A DNA stretch of 64,000 nt from Moniliophthora roreri. Lineage: Eukaryota; Basidiomycota; Agaricomycetes; Agaricales; Marasmiaceae. The stretch is from NCBI GenBank assembly GCA_001466705.2, contig LATX02000210.1, forward strand, positions 361,310 to 425,309, given 5' to 3'. Of the stretch, positions 11,515 to 23,283 are shown piece by piece (within the stretch, counting starts at the first letter, position 1; the number at the start of each line of letters is the position of its first letter). A model generated the notes under the pieces. It was not told the origin of the DNA. It saw only the letters and a list, made by a program, of their open reading frames with translations, and did no database searches. A program made the position numbers and the translations under genes.

Positions 11515-13706
11515 ATGGTTCGCATTTCCTGTGCTCTCGCCATTCTCGCCGTTATGGCGTCAGCGGTGTCCGCGAGCGTGACCCCTCGACAGAAAGCCAT
11601 GTCTGTTTTGGAGCAGCGTCCGCTACCCGCAGGATTTGCGAGAATGAGCACAGCAACAAAGCTTGTCGCGGGTAATGAAGACCAACTCAATCTCCGAGTT
11701 GCTCTCAAACCCAAAGACAGGGATGGCCTCGTCAAGACCCTCTACGAAACTAGCACACCAGGGTCTGCATCGTATGGTCAACATCTCAGTCGTGAGGAGG
11801 TGAATCTATAGCATCATTCTGATGTCCTTCCGTACCTGATAATCATCAAACCAACAGGTGAAAGCATTCATGGCTCCTGATGCTGAAGCTGTTTCTGCTG
11901 TTGCGCGGTGGCTTTCAGAGAATGGCGTTACGGATATCAAGCCCAGCGGTGCTTTCGATGATTGGCTTTCCTTCTCGGTCCCGGCATCCAAAGCTGATTC
12001 ATTATTCAATGCCAAGTTTGAAAAGTTCCAGCACATCTCCACCGGAGAACAGATTGTGCGAACGTTGGAGTATTCCGTCCCGCAGGAATTGCTTGGCCAC
12101 ATTTCCTTGGTCCACCCTACAACTTCCTTTGCACTCCGGCCACCGGCTGAACCTCGCTTCATTGCACCGGTTGTAACCGAAACAAATGTTACCGCGAGGG
12201 CAAATCCTGCTCCAACTTCATGTAATAACAATGTAACACCCACTTGCCTTCAGCAACTTTATGGTATTCCGACGACCCCTGCCAGTGCATCAAGCCCAAC
12301 TCTTGGTGTCACTGGCTTCATCCAGCAATGGGCACAGGTTCGTGGCACACAACTTATCACCGTGAACCTGGCTGATGTACAATGCCTTTTTAGGAAGCAG
12401 ACCTGTCAACTTTCTTGTCAATCTTACGACCGGACATAGATCGTAATACTTCCTTCACCCTTCAAACATTCGATGGCGGTGAAAATCCACAGGGCTCCCA
12501 GTTTGCCGGTATTGAAGCAGTACGTGGATGAGTACAACCTGATTCATACCCTTGCCGACTAATTACTCCTTTTTTCTTTTCAAGAACTTGGATATTCAAT
12601 ACACTGTCGGAATTGCAACGGGTGTTCCGGTTACCTTTTTGTCCGTCGGTCTGGACAACTCGGATGATGTATCCGGATTCTTGGATGTATACGAGCAGTT
12701 GACAGCGTCAGAGAACCCTCCTCCGGTACGTATTCAAGGATATAATCTGGCCGATAGACACCGACGTGAATGTGTAGGTCCTGAGTACCAGTTATGGTTT
12801 CGATGAGCCGGACCTTGGCCCGGCTCTGGCTAAGTGTGTATTGATTTATTTAATTGTATTCAGAGACTGACCATTCCGCAAAGCCGATTATGCGACGCGT
12901 ATGCTGCGTTAGCAGCCCGTGGGGTGTCCAATCTGTATGCTTCGGGTTCGTCCTCTTTCGTTAAGCCCGATGGAATTTCGGTACTGACTCGTTATTTTCT
13001 TTCAGGTGATGGAGGTGTCTGGGGATCAAGAGGTGAGCCGTCCCCAGGACAACGCTCGGTATATGCGTACTAATTGTCATTCAGACAATCAATGCACAAC
13101 TTTCGTACCCACTTTCCCTGCTGGTTGTCCTTTCGTCACTGCTGTTGGCTCTACCAGCGGTGGTGCCGCTGCAGGCGAGGAAGTTGCATCAGATTTCAGC
13201 AGTGGAGGATTCTCCGATGTGTTCGCTAGGCCCTCTTACCAGGATGCCGCTGTCAGCCTCTATATTAGCGCCATAGGAGACGAGAACGCTGGCTTGTACA
13301 ATACCTCCTCACGCGGGTATCCTGACGTCTCCGCAAGAGGAACTCCCGTTCAGATCGTCAATGCTGGTCAACGAATCCTTGTGCAAGGAACATCTTGCTC
13401 TTGCCCAATCTTTGCCAGTGTCATTGCACTGATCAACGACCAATTGGTCGCTGCTGGGAAGCCCGTCCTTGGTTTCTTGAACCCATTGTGCGATAATCTC
13501 TTCCTTTGAGGTTCTAAATTCCACTAAAACGATACTCTTACAGCTTGTATGCGAACCCCGATGCTTTGTTCGATACCACCAAAGGAACCAACAATGGCCC
13601 CGATTGTCAGAGTAAGGGCTTCCCCGCTGTGAAGGGATGGGATGCATCGACTGGACTTGGAACGCCGAATTATGAGGCTCTTCTCGCCGCTGCTTTGGCT
13701 GCATGA
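11515..13706 (+). CDS. Secreted tripeptidyl-peptidase (sedolisin, MEROPS S53)
   Basis: 580-residue serine-carboxyl peptidase that removes tripeptides from protein N-termini at acid pH outside the cell. Nine exons: 11515-11799, 11858-12337, 12394-12519, 12585-12725, 12778-12833, 12884-12945, 13006-13032, 13085-13487, 13544-13706. Residues 1-21 are a signal peptide (hydrophobic IALAV-type core ending SAVSA). A pro-kumamolisin propeptide follows (LKPKDRDGLVKTLYE...YGQHLSREEV). The catalytic Glu and Asp are in GIEANLDIQY, the oxyanion region in SGDGGVWG, the nucleophile Ser in GTSCSCP, and the Ca2+ site region in GWDASTGLGTPNYEALLAAAL. All key residues are kept and the gene looks intact. Its 3' end faces the FMN dehydrogenase gene. 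Confidence 0.93.
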
Positions 13707-14138
13707 CGTTGATTTATTCACTACCACTTAAATACCTCGCACAAATTCACCATGTATCATGTCGTTCTGTAGCTAGAACCACACTTTGGAATATAGGAAA
13801 TCTCATTCTCTAGCATGGCCAACAAAGCAGGTTCATCAGCCTTGGGCCTGGGGCTGGGCCTCTTGTAACTGGAGAATTCAGGACCTGATTCACCACCGGT
13901 GCTCAAGTAGTTCATCGCGCAACACTCAAATTCACGCCCTGCACCATGAGTCTGATGCTGGCGCTACAGACATTTATTTCGAGAGTCTGGCGACCTTTGG
14001 CATTATGACCTTTATTGAGGAAAGAGATAAAGAAAGATAGGTATGCTACTTGTCTACAATGTGATGTGTTAAATGTACAGTTCAGTGGTATGCAAGAGGT
14101 ATCTATGCTTTTAAAGCGATGAACCGGGCGACTGTAAC

Positions 14139-16280
14139 CTAGAGTTGGTTCTTGAACTGAGCAAGGCGAAGTGGTTGATCTGTAGGGAATCATCAGTGAT
14201 ACAAGAAACACGTTTCAATGTAAACACTCACAGTTCGAAGCATAGAGGTTATCTGTTGGCACCGATCCGGTATGTGATCTGAGAGCACTAGCATCGACCA
14301 TCTCAGGAACAAGCTCTGAAATGTTGCGAGCACCTAGCAGGCGCATATTCATCTCGAACTCATCCTACACACTGCAATCAGCCTAGTCCGAATACACACG
14401 AGGACCAGTCGACTTACCCGAAGGATCTGGATAGCTTTCTCGACGCCATCCTGGCCATAACTGCAGAAAGCGTACAAGAAACCTCTGCCGATACCGACCG
14501 CAGATGCTCCGAGTGCAATAGCCTTCAGAGCGTCTGATGCACGCCGGACACCACCATCGACGAAGACAGAGAAGTTGGGGTTCGGCCATGGGCCACGAGT
14601 CTTGAGTGCGGCGACGATGTCAATGAGGTTCTCGAGACCTGAACGGGCAGTATCTAATTGACGACCACCGTGGTTACTGAGAACGATACCCTGGCAGCCG
14701 TAGTCGTATGCCATAAGTGCGTCCTCAGGCGTGGAGACACCCTTGAGAACGATAGCCACTGGCGACGGTTGAGTCAAGTTATCTCACGATAGACAAAATC
14801 AGACTTACTCTTAGTGATGCTCTTGAACCAAGGAATATCTTTCCAGGAGAGACCTGGGTCAATGAAGGACTGGAAGGGTTATCAGCGACAGCGAGCGTGT
14901 GGAAATGACATCGCACTTACGCTGATAGCTCTGGCGACACCTTGATCCTTCTTGATACCTGACTGACCGTCCTGGACCTTGGCAGTGCCATCGTCTCCAA
15001 CAAACTTCATTCTCATATCCTTCTCACGCCTTCCGAGTTGTGGTGCATCAACAGTGATGAATAGGGCCTTGACACCACGGGCTTCAGCATGTTGAACATA
15101 TTTCTTAGTCAGTTCTCGGTCGCGGTTGACGTATAATTGAAGGAAGAGAGGCTGGTCGGGCTTAGCGGCATCGACGATTTCATCAAAGGAGCAAGAAGCC
15201 AAAGTGGGGATCTAGGGTGAAGAGAACATCAGTCCGAGCTTTGTTACGTTGGTTCGGTTTACGAACCATCTGAATGACACCGTGCTTGCCGGCCGCTCTT
15301 GTCAAGTTGAGTTCACCATCGGGGTGACCAAGCTTTCCTAAGGCAGTAGCCGACTGAACAGATGGCATAAGATATCGCTCAAAGAGGAGGGGCGATTGAC
15401 ATACAATGTATACAGGAAGCGAGGATTTGTGGCCAAGGATGGTCGTTGACCAGTCGACGTTCGTCACGTCACGAAGAATGCGGGGTCGGAACCAAATTCT
15501 ATCATTGGTCCTAAGTTCCACCGATGAACTGTACGGAAAAAACTCGCACCTTTGGTATGCCAAGCGGTTCTCGCGGATAGTGATTTCATCATCCGAAGCA
15601 GAGGAGTAGTATGCCCAAGCCTTGTCTGGAAGCACAGTCTTCGCGACAGCCTACGAACGAGAATTGATGCATGTGCTCCGCCAATAGAAGACAACGAACT
15701 CACCTCAAAGTCGTGAAGGTTGAGAATTTCGTCCAAGGGTGGTCGTGCAGCAAGCAAAGCTTGTCGCTTCTTTTCGGTCTCCGAGACTTCTTTGACAACC
15801 TTTTTAACAGTGGAAGGATCAATAGCACCGATGCTGAAGGGGTTGTCAGTCCCATCGGGAGCTACCACCAGGATGACGGAAAACAACTTACTGTTTCTCT
15901 ATCGGCAAGTTGTCTGTAATGGCATTGGGGGGATGAATGGGCTCGTATGCTTCTCTGCAGACGTGATGAGTATTCATTGAATTAGTTTGAGCTCCGAAGT
16001 GGACGTACGTCGCGTCTGCGCCGGCATACTTCAAGATGATTTTGCTGCCACCGGGATGCTCTAGAAAGAGGCGTAAGCAACAGGACGAATATGGTTATTG
16101 CATACGAGGGTCACCATCCAAGAAGTCCGTCACGTCATAGACTTTGCCTGAAACGAGTAGGGAGATGATTCGCCGACAAAGTCAAACTCGAGAAGATTAT
16201 TCCATACCGTGAACGATGATCCAGCAGTCGTTCCTGTTGTTGTGCTCAGCAATTGCGGAGGAGGCGAGTAAGGAGGTCAT
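14139..16280 (-). CDS. Cytochrome b2-type FMN-dependent alpha-hydroxy-acid (L-lactate) dehydrogenase
   Basis: 503-residue flavocytochrome. Thirteen exons: 16208-16280, 16115-16147, 16009-16060, 15892-15954, 15704-15833, 15550-15650, 15405-15510, 15267-15353, 14921-15211, 14809-14869, 14418-14758, 14232-14364, 14139-14179. Residues ~5-80 are a cytochrome b5 domain with heme ligands in DEHPGGSK and YEPIHPPN. The rest is the FMN TIM barrel: LGKLGHPDGELN, IPTLAS, LQLYVNRDR, TVDAPQLGRRE, VLKGV, the active-site SNHGGRQLD, DGGVRRASDALKA and GIGRGFLYA. The family oxidises L-lactate or similar 2-hydroxy acids and passes electrons to cytochrome c. The start MTSLLASSAIAEHNN gives no clear mitochondrial presequence, unlike yeast Cyb2, so the compartment is open. 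One intron (15511-15549) is only 39 nt. Confidence 0.9.
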
Positions 16281-16370
16281 TATGATTCTGAATTAGACTG
16301 CTGGTCTGAAGCAGGTGCAGGGAACCGGGCAACTTGCGGGAGACTTACTTCCAGCAAGTTTTTGTCCCGA

Positions 16371-16377
16371 TTATATA
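16371..16377 (-). promoter_or_regulatory. Possible TATA box of the FMN dehydrogenase gene
   Basis: TATATAA on the minus strand, 91 bp upstream of the ATG at 16280. Confidence 0.35.
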
Positions 16378-16736
16378 CGATTGGAAACCTGGGTACCGTC
16401 CGCACTGCCGAGCAGCGGTCCTAATCCTCCCCATGCCATTCGACAAAGCAGACGAGGTCGGTTTTAGGGCGGCGTTGCACTGTTGTACCGCAGAGTTTAC
16501 CGGTCGTGCAAGTAACATGGAGAGTTCTGGACGAGTCTGATATCATCAATTCTTTAAAGCCGCTTCGAAAGATGGCGGGAGACCGCAGATAGCTATGACA
16601 CGACGTGGGGGGCTTGCTGTAATTTTAATTGTAGATGTAGATTTCGATCCCAGACTGACATTTTGAGGGGAGAAAATCATGGAGAAATGCGGTCTTGCTG
16701 GTGATGGTAAGATCAAGGCGTGGTCAAGGCGTGTGG

Positions 16737-17522
16737 ATGTCCTTTTCCTCGAAATTACTACCATCTCAGTACCTTGCTCAATCCAAAAGATGCTTTTCGT
16801 CTCGTACACTTAACCGCGCAATCGTATACTCTCACAATGGTGAACCTCATGAGGTCTTGAGGGTTCAATCGTTTGCAAGCCCGCGTCAACCTCCACCCAA
16901 CACGATCAACGTCGAATTTATACTCTCTGTTGTTAATCCTGTCGACATAAACACTATCCAAGGCATTTATCCTGTGAAACCGCTTCCTGAAAAAAATCCA
17001 GAAGGAGGACATCTATTCATCGGCGGAAAGGAGGGATTGGCCAAAGTTGATGATGGACTGGTGGTAAGGTACTTGTGTACCTGCTGAGCCAATACGGAGC
17101 CCGGTATTAACCTTAATCTCTTATAGGACATAACACTAGCCCTCAACTGTGTCGGCGGCCCTGTCACTTCATCTATGGCTAAATTACTTGACGCAAACGC
17201 CCACCTCGTGTCGTATGGAGCCATGTCCAAGCAACCACTCTCGCTGCCAACTTCATTATTCATCTTCAAGAATTTGGCCGCACTTGGGTACTCGCAGGCA
17301 CGATGGAACGATACACATTCCCGAGAGGAATTCCGAAACCTCATTCATGTCGTAGCCAAGATGCTGGATCGCAAGGGGGCTGGCCTTCGAGCCCCCCAAC
17401 ATGAAATCGTTAATATCAGCGCGGAAGCATCGGATGAAGAAGCCACCAGGAACGTTAGAGATATCTTTAGTTCCCTGTCGAACGGAAGGTTCGGGAAGAA
17501 GGTTCTGTTCCGATGGATGTAG
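16737..17522 (+). pseudogene. Internally deleted ETR1/MECR paralogue
   Basis: Two exons (16737-17063 and 17127-17522, intron 17064-17126) join in frame into a 240-residue product. The N-terminal half (LNRAIVYSHNGEP... to GGKEGLAKVDD) and the C-terminal part (DITLALNCVGG ... AHLVSYGAMSKQPLSLPTS ... GKKVLFRWM) match the complete ETR1 gene at 18022-19412. About 170 residues in between are missing, including the rest of the GroES-like domain and the start of the NADPH-binding Rossmann fold. The join falls exactly at an intron. The reading frame is open, with a plausible mitochondrial presequence from Met at 16737, so it could be translated. Without the cofactor fold it cannot be a normal enoyl reductase. 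I call it a pseudogene or processed-down relic. Confidence 0.75.
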
Positions 17523-18021
17523 GTACCAGCAGTGGGTACTGTTGCATCCATATTTCCAGATAGACAAGCGTTTTTATATTAGTTGTATTTTCAGGCAGAA
17601 TGGGCTCACGAAGTATATTTAATTAGACGAACATATTAGAAATCCCGCTGGAAACTTTCTATCGGTAAAGCTTCATTCCGACGGGCAGGCTTTGAAGCTG
17701 ACATAGATATCTATATGCGGCGGACCTGAAGTAGTCTTCCATCTCCCTTGGCGTCTCCGGAACTGCAAGCGCCCTTGTTGCATCCTAAAGTAGCTTTGGT
17801 GCTCCAGATGCTTTAGTGGTCCGCGGCGGAGTGAGCACGAACGGCCGCCGTAACCTTTTACTCTGCGCTTTCGCTCAGCAGATCAAGTTGTCGTAGCACT
17901 TGCAAATGAACGTTCGCCGAAAAGGGTTCGAGCCGGGGGGTACACTATGATCATCTGAGCGTAGAACGTATCGCTATTGAACAATTAGATTTGCATGTCA
18001 TATCTGTACTGTATAAGCAAT
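17523..18021. other. Spacer between the tail-to-tail ETR1 copies
   Basis: About 500 bp between two converging stop codons. A GGTTCGAGCC motif at 17925-17934 resembles a Pol III B box but has no matching stems (see rejected items). Confidence 0.5.
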
Positions 18022-19412
18022 TTATGTAGTTCCTTCCAACTGTAGCAAAATCTTCTTCCCCCCAACCTTACCCTCGGAAACTCTCGCCAGCAAGTCCCTT
18101 ATGCGCTCTGTTGCCTCCGCGTCGGAATCAGACGCAGGTATAGTAATAATCTCGTGTTCCGGTGCTTTGAGCTATGCACAAATCAGTAAGAAGGATTCCA
18201 ATTGTAAAAGGGTGCGGAACATACTTTTCCTTCTGCCATCCATCCGGCCAACGTTCCAATCAGCGCCTCCTTCTGCTGTCTCGTGTTTTGCTTTGACCAT
18301 CTCGTCTGCCAGAATCCGTGACATGCCAAATTTTTGAAAATGAATAACGAGGTAGGGAGTGATAATGGCTTCTTGGACATGGCGCCGTATGACACGAGGT
18401 GTGCGTTTTGTCCAAGTAATTTGGACATGGCAGTTGTGGGGTCACCTCCGACGCAGTTGAGTGCGAGGCGGATGTCCTTGCCATTAGTCCATTCTTTAAC
18501 CTTCCCTCTGATAGATTTGTCATTTAGATCTTCGTAGGTGAGTACTTTTGTCGCGCCAAGGTCTTCTAGGTCTTTGACCAGGGAGTCGAGGTTATCTCTG
18601 CATATAAACGTCGTAAACAAAACTAGACGGTGGGGTAAGACGACTAACCGTGAGCGTACAAGGTTGATGGTATTGAGTCCTCGTAGCTTGGCAATCTGAA
18701 TCACAAGTTTGCCGACCTGGGATACATTAGTACGTTGGATCTGACATCATACATAGGATGTGTATCATACTGCGCTATTTGCACCATTCTGGATGACCCA
18801 GTCGCCTTCTTGAAGACGCAGGAAGCCGTCTAGCATATTGTACGCGGTAGTGGGATTAACCTATCGAGCATTAAGGAACTGTTGGGGAACCCGGGTTGAG
18901 CGAAGATTTACAGTTATTGTAGCACCATGAACCTTTGTCAAGCCATCGGCCTCTCCGACCGGTAACCTGATGACTTCCTTCACTTCCACGTTCCTCGAAG
19001 TGGACCACGTTCCGAGCTGAGGTTTGTCCATGACGACCCAATTGCCTTTCTGCAGGCCCGTTACGCCTTCTCCTACATCCTCGACCTGAGCAAGTCCTTC
19101 ATTTCCAGCTACAAATACAGGCTCTTCCTGACTGCCTTTGCCAGATGAGTTCAAGTTTGACGAGAGTGTCGGCTTGGAAGGGTATACCCCTTCAACTGTG
19201 TTGACGTCGGCAGGGTTGATCGGCGAAAGGATGAACTTGAGGTTTACTGTGTTCGGTAAAGGAGGAGGTAGACTGGGATATGAGATGGCTGAGACAACTT
19301 GAGATGGTGAGCCATTTGACGTATAAACGACTGCACGGTTCAGCAATGAGGAAGAACTAGAGAACAGCCGTCGGGAGGACAAGGACAACTTGGACGCGTT
19401 GACCGCAAACAT
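18022..19412 (-). CDS. ETR1: Mitochondrial trans-2-enoyl-(ACP) reductase
   Basis: 393-residue NADPH-dependent 2-enoyl thioester reductase, the last step of mitochondrial type II fatty-acid synthesis and needed for lipoate supply. Exons: 18912-19412, 18771-18860, 18649-18716, 18225-18597, 18022-18171. The first ~20 residues are Ser/Arg/Phe-rich (SSRRLFSSSSS), a typical mitochondrial presequence. The GroES-like domain has SPINPADVNTVEGVYP. The Rossmann part has VIQNGANSAVGKLVIQIAK, RLALNCVGG and AHLVSYGAMSKKPLSLPTS plus a FKNL-type helix. Length matches the family. The start is 68 bp from that of MTR4 on the other strand, and a truncated relative lies tail-to-tail at 16737-17522. Confidence 0.92.
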
Positions 19413-19480
19413 TGAAGGAATGGATCACGCGTGTGACAGGAGTACATAATTTTTTTATTTCCTTGTATTCTACCACGACG
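19413..19480. promoter_or_regulatory. 68-bp bidirectional promoter, ETR1/MTR4
   Basis: Only 68 bp separate the two divergent start codons. The transcription start sites and core elements of both genes must lie here or inside each other's 5' coding region. No TATA box is seen; a short T-rich run is present around 19449-19458. Confidence 0.6.
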
Positions 19481-22400
19481 ATGGACTCTAACGATCTTTT
19501 CTCATTCCTCGACGGTGCACCACCGGAAAATGACGACGATGTTGACATGCAAGAAACGACTGTACCTGCTCCAGCATCCCCCAAAGAGTCTGCGAAAAAA
19601 CGAAAAGCCGAGCAGAGTCCGACTGAACTCAATGGAGACACCAAGGATGGCCAGGAAGATACTGAGAAACCACATAGTCCGAAACGGCATAAGAAGGAAG
19701 CTACACCTCCTCCAAATCCTGTTGTTACAGATGATTTTGAGACAGAGGCGAAACGCGAGGTCGCAGCGAGTGCTGGATTGCAAGGAAATGTTGAGGCAGG
19801 TTCAAGATTAGAACTTCGACATCAGGTGCGAGAATTTCCATCCCTTTCGTTTTTGTGAAAAGCTGAGTAGCTTCAAAGGTTCGACATCAAGTTGCAGTTC
19901 CTCCAGGGTACAACTACATTCCGATATCACAACATGTACCTCCTCCGAAACCAGACAGAGAATACAAATTTGAATTGGATCCTTTTCAAAAAGTCTCTGT
20001 ATATGCAATTCAGCGCAATGAGAGTGTACTGGTCTCTGCTCATACTAGTGCCGGAAAAACTGTTGTTGCAGAGTACGCGATTGCGCAGTGCTTAGCAAGA
20101 AAGCAGAGGGTTATTTATACAAGTCCAATCAAGGTATGTAAGCCTTTCAACATCGGATATTGTCTCTGAATCCCACTAACAGGCGTTGAGTAACCAAAAA
20201 TACCGAGAAATGCTCGCCGAATTCGGAGACGTCGGGCTTATGACGGGTGATGTTACCATAAATCCGTCTGCAACATGCCTAGTGATGACGACTGAGGTGC
20301 GCCTTTAACCAATGTTTGATTTGAACATTGCTCATTCTATGACGTAGATTCTTCGCTCAATGCTGTACCGAGGCTCGGAAATAATGCGTGAAGTCGCTTG
20401 GGTTATATTCGATGAAATCCATTACATGCGGGACAAGGAACGTGGTGTCGTCTGGGAGGAAACCATCATTCTACTGCCCCATACTGTTCGCTATGTTTTC
20501 CTTTCCGCCACAATACCCAACGCCATGCAGTTTGCCGAGTGGATATGCAAATCGCACGATCAGCCTTGCCACGTCGTCTATACGGATTTCCGACCCACGC
20601 CACTACAACACTATCTCTTTCCAAGAGGCGGAGAGGGCATCTATCTGGTGGTCAATGAAAAAGGCGAGTTTCGAGAAGATAATTTCAGCAAGGCCATGGG
20701 CGAAATACAGGACCGGGCCGGTGAAGATCCCGCAGATCCTCGAAGTGGCAAGGGCAAGAAGGGTAAAACCAAAAAAGGTGGCGAGAAGAAGGGTCAGTGG
20801 CATCACACCTCTCGAATTTCGAGTACCGACGTTACTGTCCAGGTCCCTCCGACATCTCTCGTATAATCAAGATGATTATGGTCAAAAACTTCAATCCAGT
20901 CATAGTCTTCTCCTTCAGTAAACGTGAATGCGAAGGCAACGCACTAACAATGTCGAAATTTGAATTCAACCCCACCGACGAGCAAGATCTCGTCGCAAAC
21001 ATCTTTAACAACGCTATCGAAAACCTCTCGCCTGAAGACCGCCAGCTACCCCAAATCACCAACCTCCTGCCGCTTCTCAAGCGAGGTATCGGCATCCATC
21101 ATAGTGGACTTTTGCCAATTCTCAAGGAAGTCATCGAGATTCTGTTCCAAGAAGGATTGATCAAAGTTCTCTTCGCGACAGAGACTTTCTCGATTGGTCT
21201 AAACATGCCTGCAAAGACTGTGGTCTTTACCGATACTCGTAAATTCGACGGTCGGGAGCAGCGCAATTTGTCTTCTGGAGAATACATCCAAATGTCGGGA
21301 CGTGCTGGACGTCGTGGACTGGATGACCGGGGAGTCGTCATCATGATGTGCGATGAGAAGCTGGAACCTACATCGGCGAAGGAGATGATCAAAGGGGAGG
21401 CTGACCGGTTGGATTCAGCTTTTCATATTGGCTATAACATGGTCATGAACCTAATGAAGGTTGAAGGAATAAGTCCCGAATACATGCTCGAGCGGTGCTT
21501 CCATCAGTTCCAGAGCAGTGCGGGTATACCCAGGTTGGAAGAAGGTATACTACTTATTTTTTTCTCACTTATGGATCACTGACTCTATGTCAGAGCTCAA
21601 AGTGGAAGAGAACAATAAGAACTCAATATCAATACCAGACGAAGAGCAAGTCGCTGAGTACTACGAATATCGACAGCAGCTGGACCAGATGGCAGCAGAC
21701 TTCAAAGAAGTCATTACACATCCGACGTATTCACTACCGTTCCTCCAACCTGGTCGATTGGTCAAAATCAAGCACGAAAATCTCGACTTTGGCTGGGGTG
21801 TTGTTCTCAATTACCAAAAACGATTGCCTCCAAAGGTCAGGACATGTCACCCCCTTGCTTTTTTTGTGATGTTCACAGCATTTCTAGAATCGACCAGTAC
21901 CAAAAGCTGAATCCGAGATCCCTGCGCACGAACAGTATATCGTCGATGTTCTTCTTAACGTTGCACCAGGTGGAAGTGTCTCCGCCAAAGACCGTACAAA
22001 TATGGCACCTACACCTGGAAACATTCAACCATGTCCCATAAACAAAAAGGGTGTTCCACTCGTCGTTCCGGTGCTACTCTCTACTCTAGACGGCATAAGT
22101 CATATAAGAATATTCATGCCCAAGGATTTGCGTCAGGATCAGGCCAGAGAGACTGTTTGGAAGAGTGTGCTGGAGGTTCACCGGAGATTCCCAGATGGCA
22201 TTACGTTGTTGGATCCTGTGAAGAATATGGGTATCAAGGACGATAAGTTTAAAGCTTTGGTTCAGGTATATACTTCATCTTGTGCTTGAAAAACTGGTCG
22301 CTGATATGGGTTGTTGCAGAAAATTGAGGCTATGGAAGACAAAATGTTCAAGAGCCCGTTACATAAAGACCCCCGATTACCCGAACTATATTCTCTCTAT

Positions 22401-23180
22401 GCAAAGAAGAAGGAGTCTCAAGAGCGGATACGGAATCTCAAGAAACGGATACAAGCCACGCAAGATGTGCTGCAACTCGAAGAGCTCAAGTGCCGAAAGC
22501 GTGTCCTGCGTCGGCTAGGTTTCACCAACTCGAACGATATCGTCGACGTCAAAGGACGGGTTGCTTGCGAGATCAGTTCAGGAGATGAGCTGCTATTGAC
22601 AGAATTGATTTTCAATGGCGTCTTCAATAGTTTGGAACCAGAACATTGCGCTGCCCTTCTGAGTTGCTTCGTTTTTGATGAAAAGGTATGTCAGTGTTTC
22701 TCTTTCAAATCAATATCTTTAGCTCGCTGACACTTTTCGTAGAGCGAACAACCTACAAAACTGAAGGAAGAGTTGGCTGCCCCGCTCCGTGTGATGCAAG
22801 ATATTGCTAGACGGATAGCGAAAGTATCAAAAGAATCCAAGCTGCCTATTGATGAAGACCAATATGTAGCATCATTCAAGGTTGAGTTGATGGATGCTGT
22901 CATGCAGTGGTGTCGAGGCGCGTCGTTCTCCAACATTTGCAAGGTACGTTGCTCGATCTGTATTCCGGATGATCGCACTGATGATGTGTGGTGATAGCTC
23001 ACGGATCAATTCGAGGGAAGCCTTATTCGTGTTTTCCGTCGATTAGGCGAACTACTTCGTCAGATGGCTATGGCAGCAAAGGTCATCGGAAACACAGAGC
23101 TGCAACAAAAGTTTGAAAAGAGCTCAGAGATGCTGGAACGACCAAATTCGGTCATATTCTGCTCGTCATTGTATTTATAG
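19481..23180 (+). CDS. MTR4: MTR4/DOB1 exosome-associated DExH RNA helicase
   Basis: 1,076-residue 3'-5' RNA helicase that feeds rRNA precursors and aberrant RNA to the nuclear exosome as part of TRAMP. Ten exons: 19481-19825, 19879-20133, 20183-20296, 20348-20792, 20843-21544, 21594-21835, 21888-22265, 22320-22685, 22743-22943, 22998-23180. An acidic/basic disordered leader (1-90) is followed by [13 protein letters not shown], motif I AHTSAGKT, motif II FDEIHYM, motif III LSATIPN and the second RecA domain with [25 protein letters not shown] and [15 protein letters not shown]. Then come the arch/KOW insertion ([18 protein letters not shown]) and the C-terminal helical bundle ending in an [15 protein letters not shown] helix. 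A Lys/Gly-rich insert (20740-20792) sits in the linker between the RecA domains. The gene looks intact. Confidence 0.95.
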
Positions 23181-23283
23181 ATGTACATACAGCTTTTTAT
23201 AATCGATATTTAGGCTTCGCTTCTATCTGTACAACACACGGGTTCGCTTATCTGCTTCGCTATCCTACATCTCAGTGGTAAGC

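Noticed and set aside
12834..12865. A 32-nt intron in the tripeptidyl-peptidase gene
   Set aside because: An acceptor at 12883 gives a normal 50-nt intron and restores the expected ALANRLCDAYAALAARG sequence.
17925..17934. GGTTCGAGCC resembling a tRNA B box
   Set aside because: The flanking bases do not form a T stem, and no A box, anticodon arm or acceptor stem could be found upstream.
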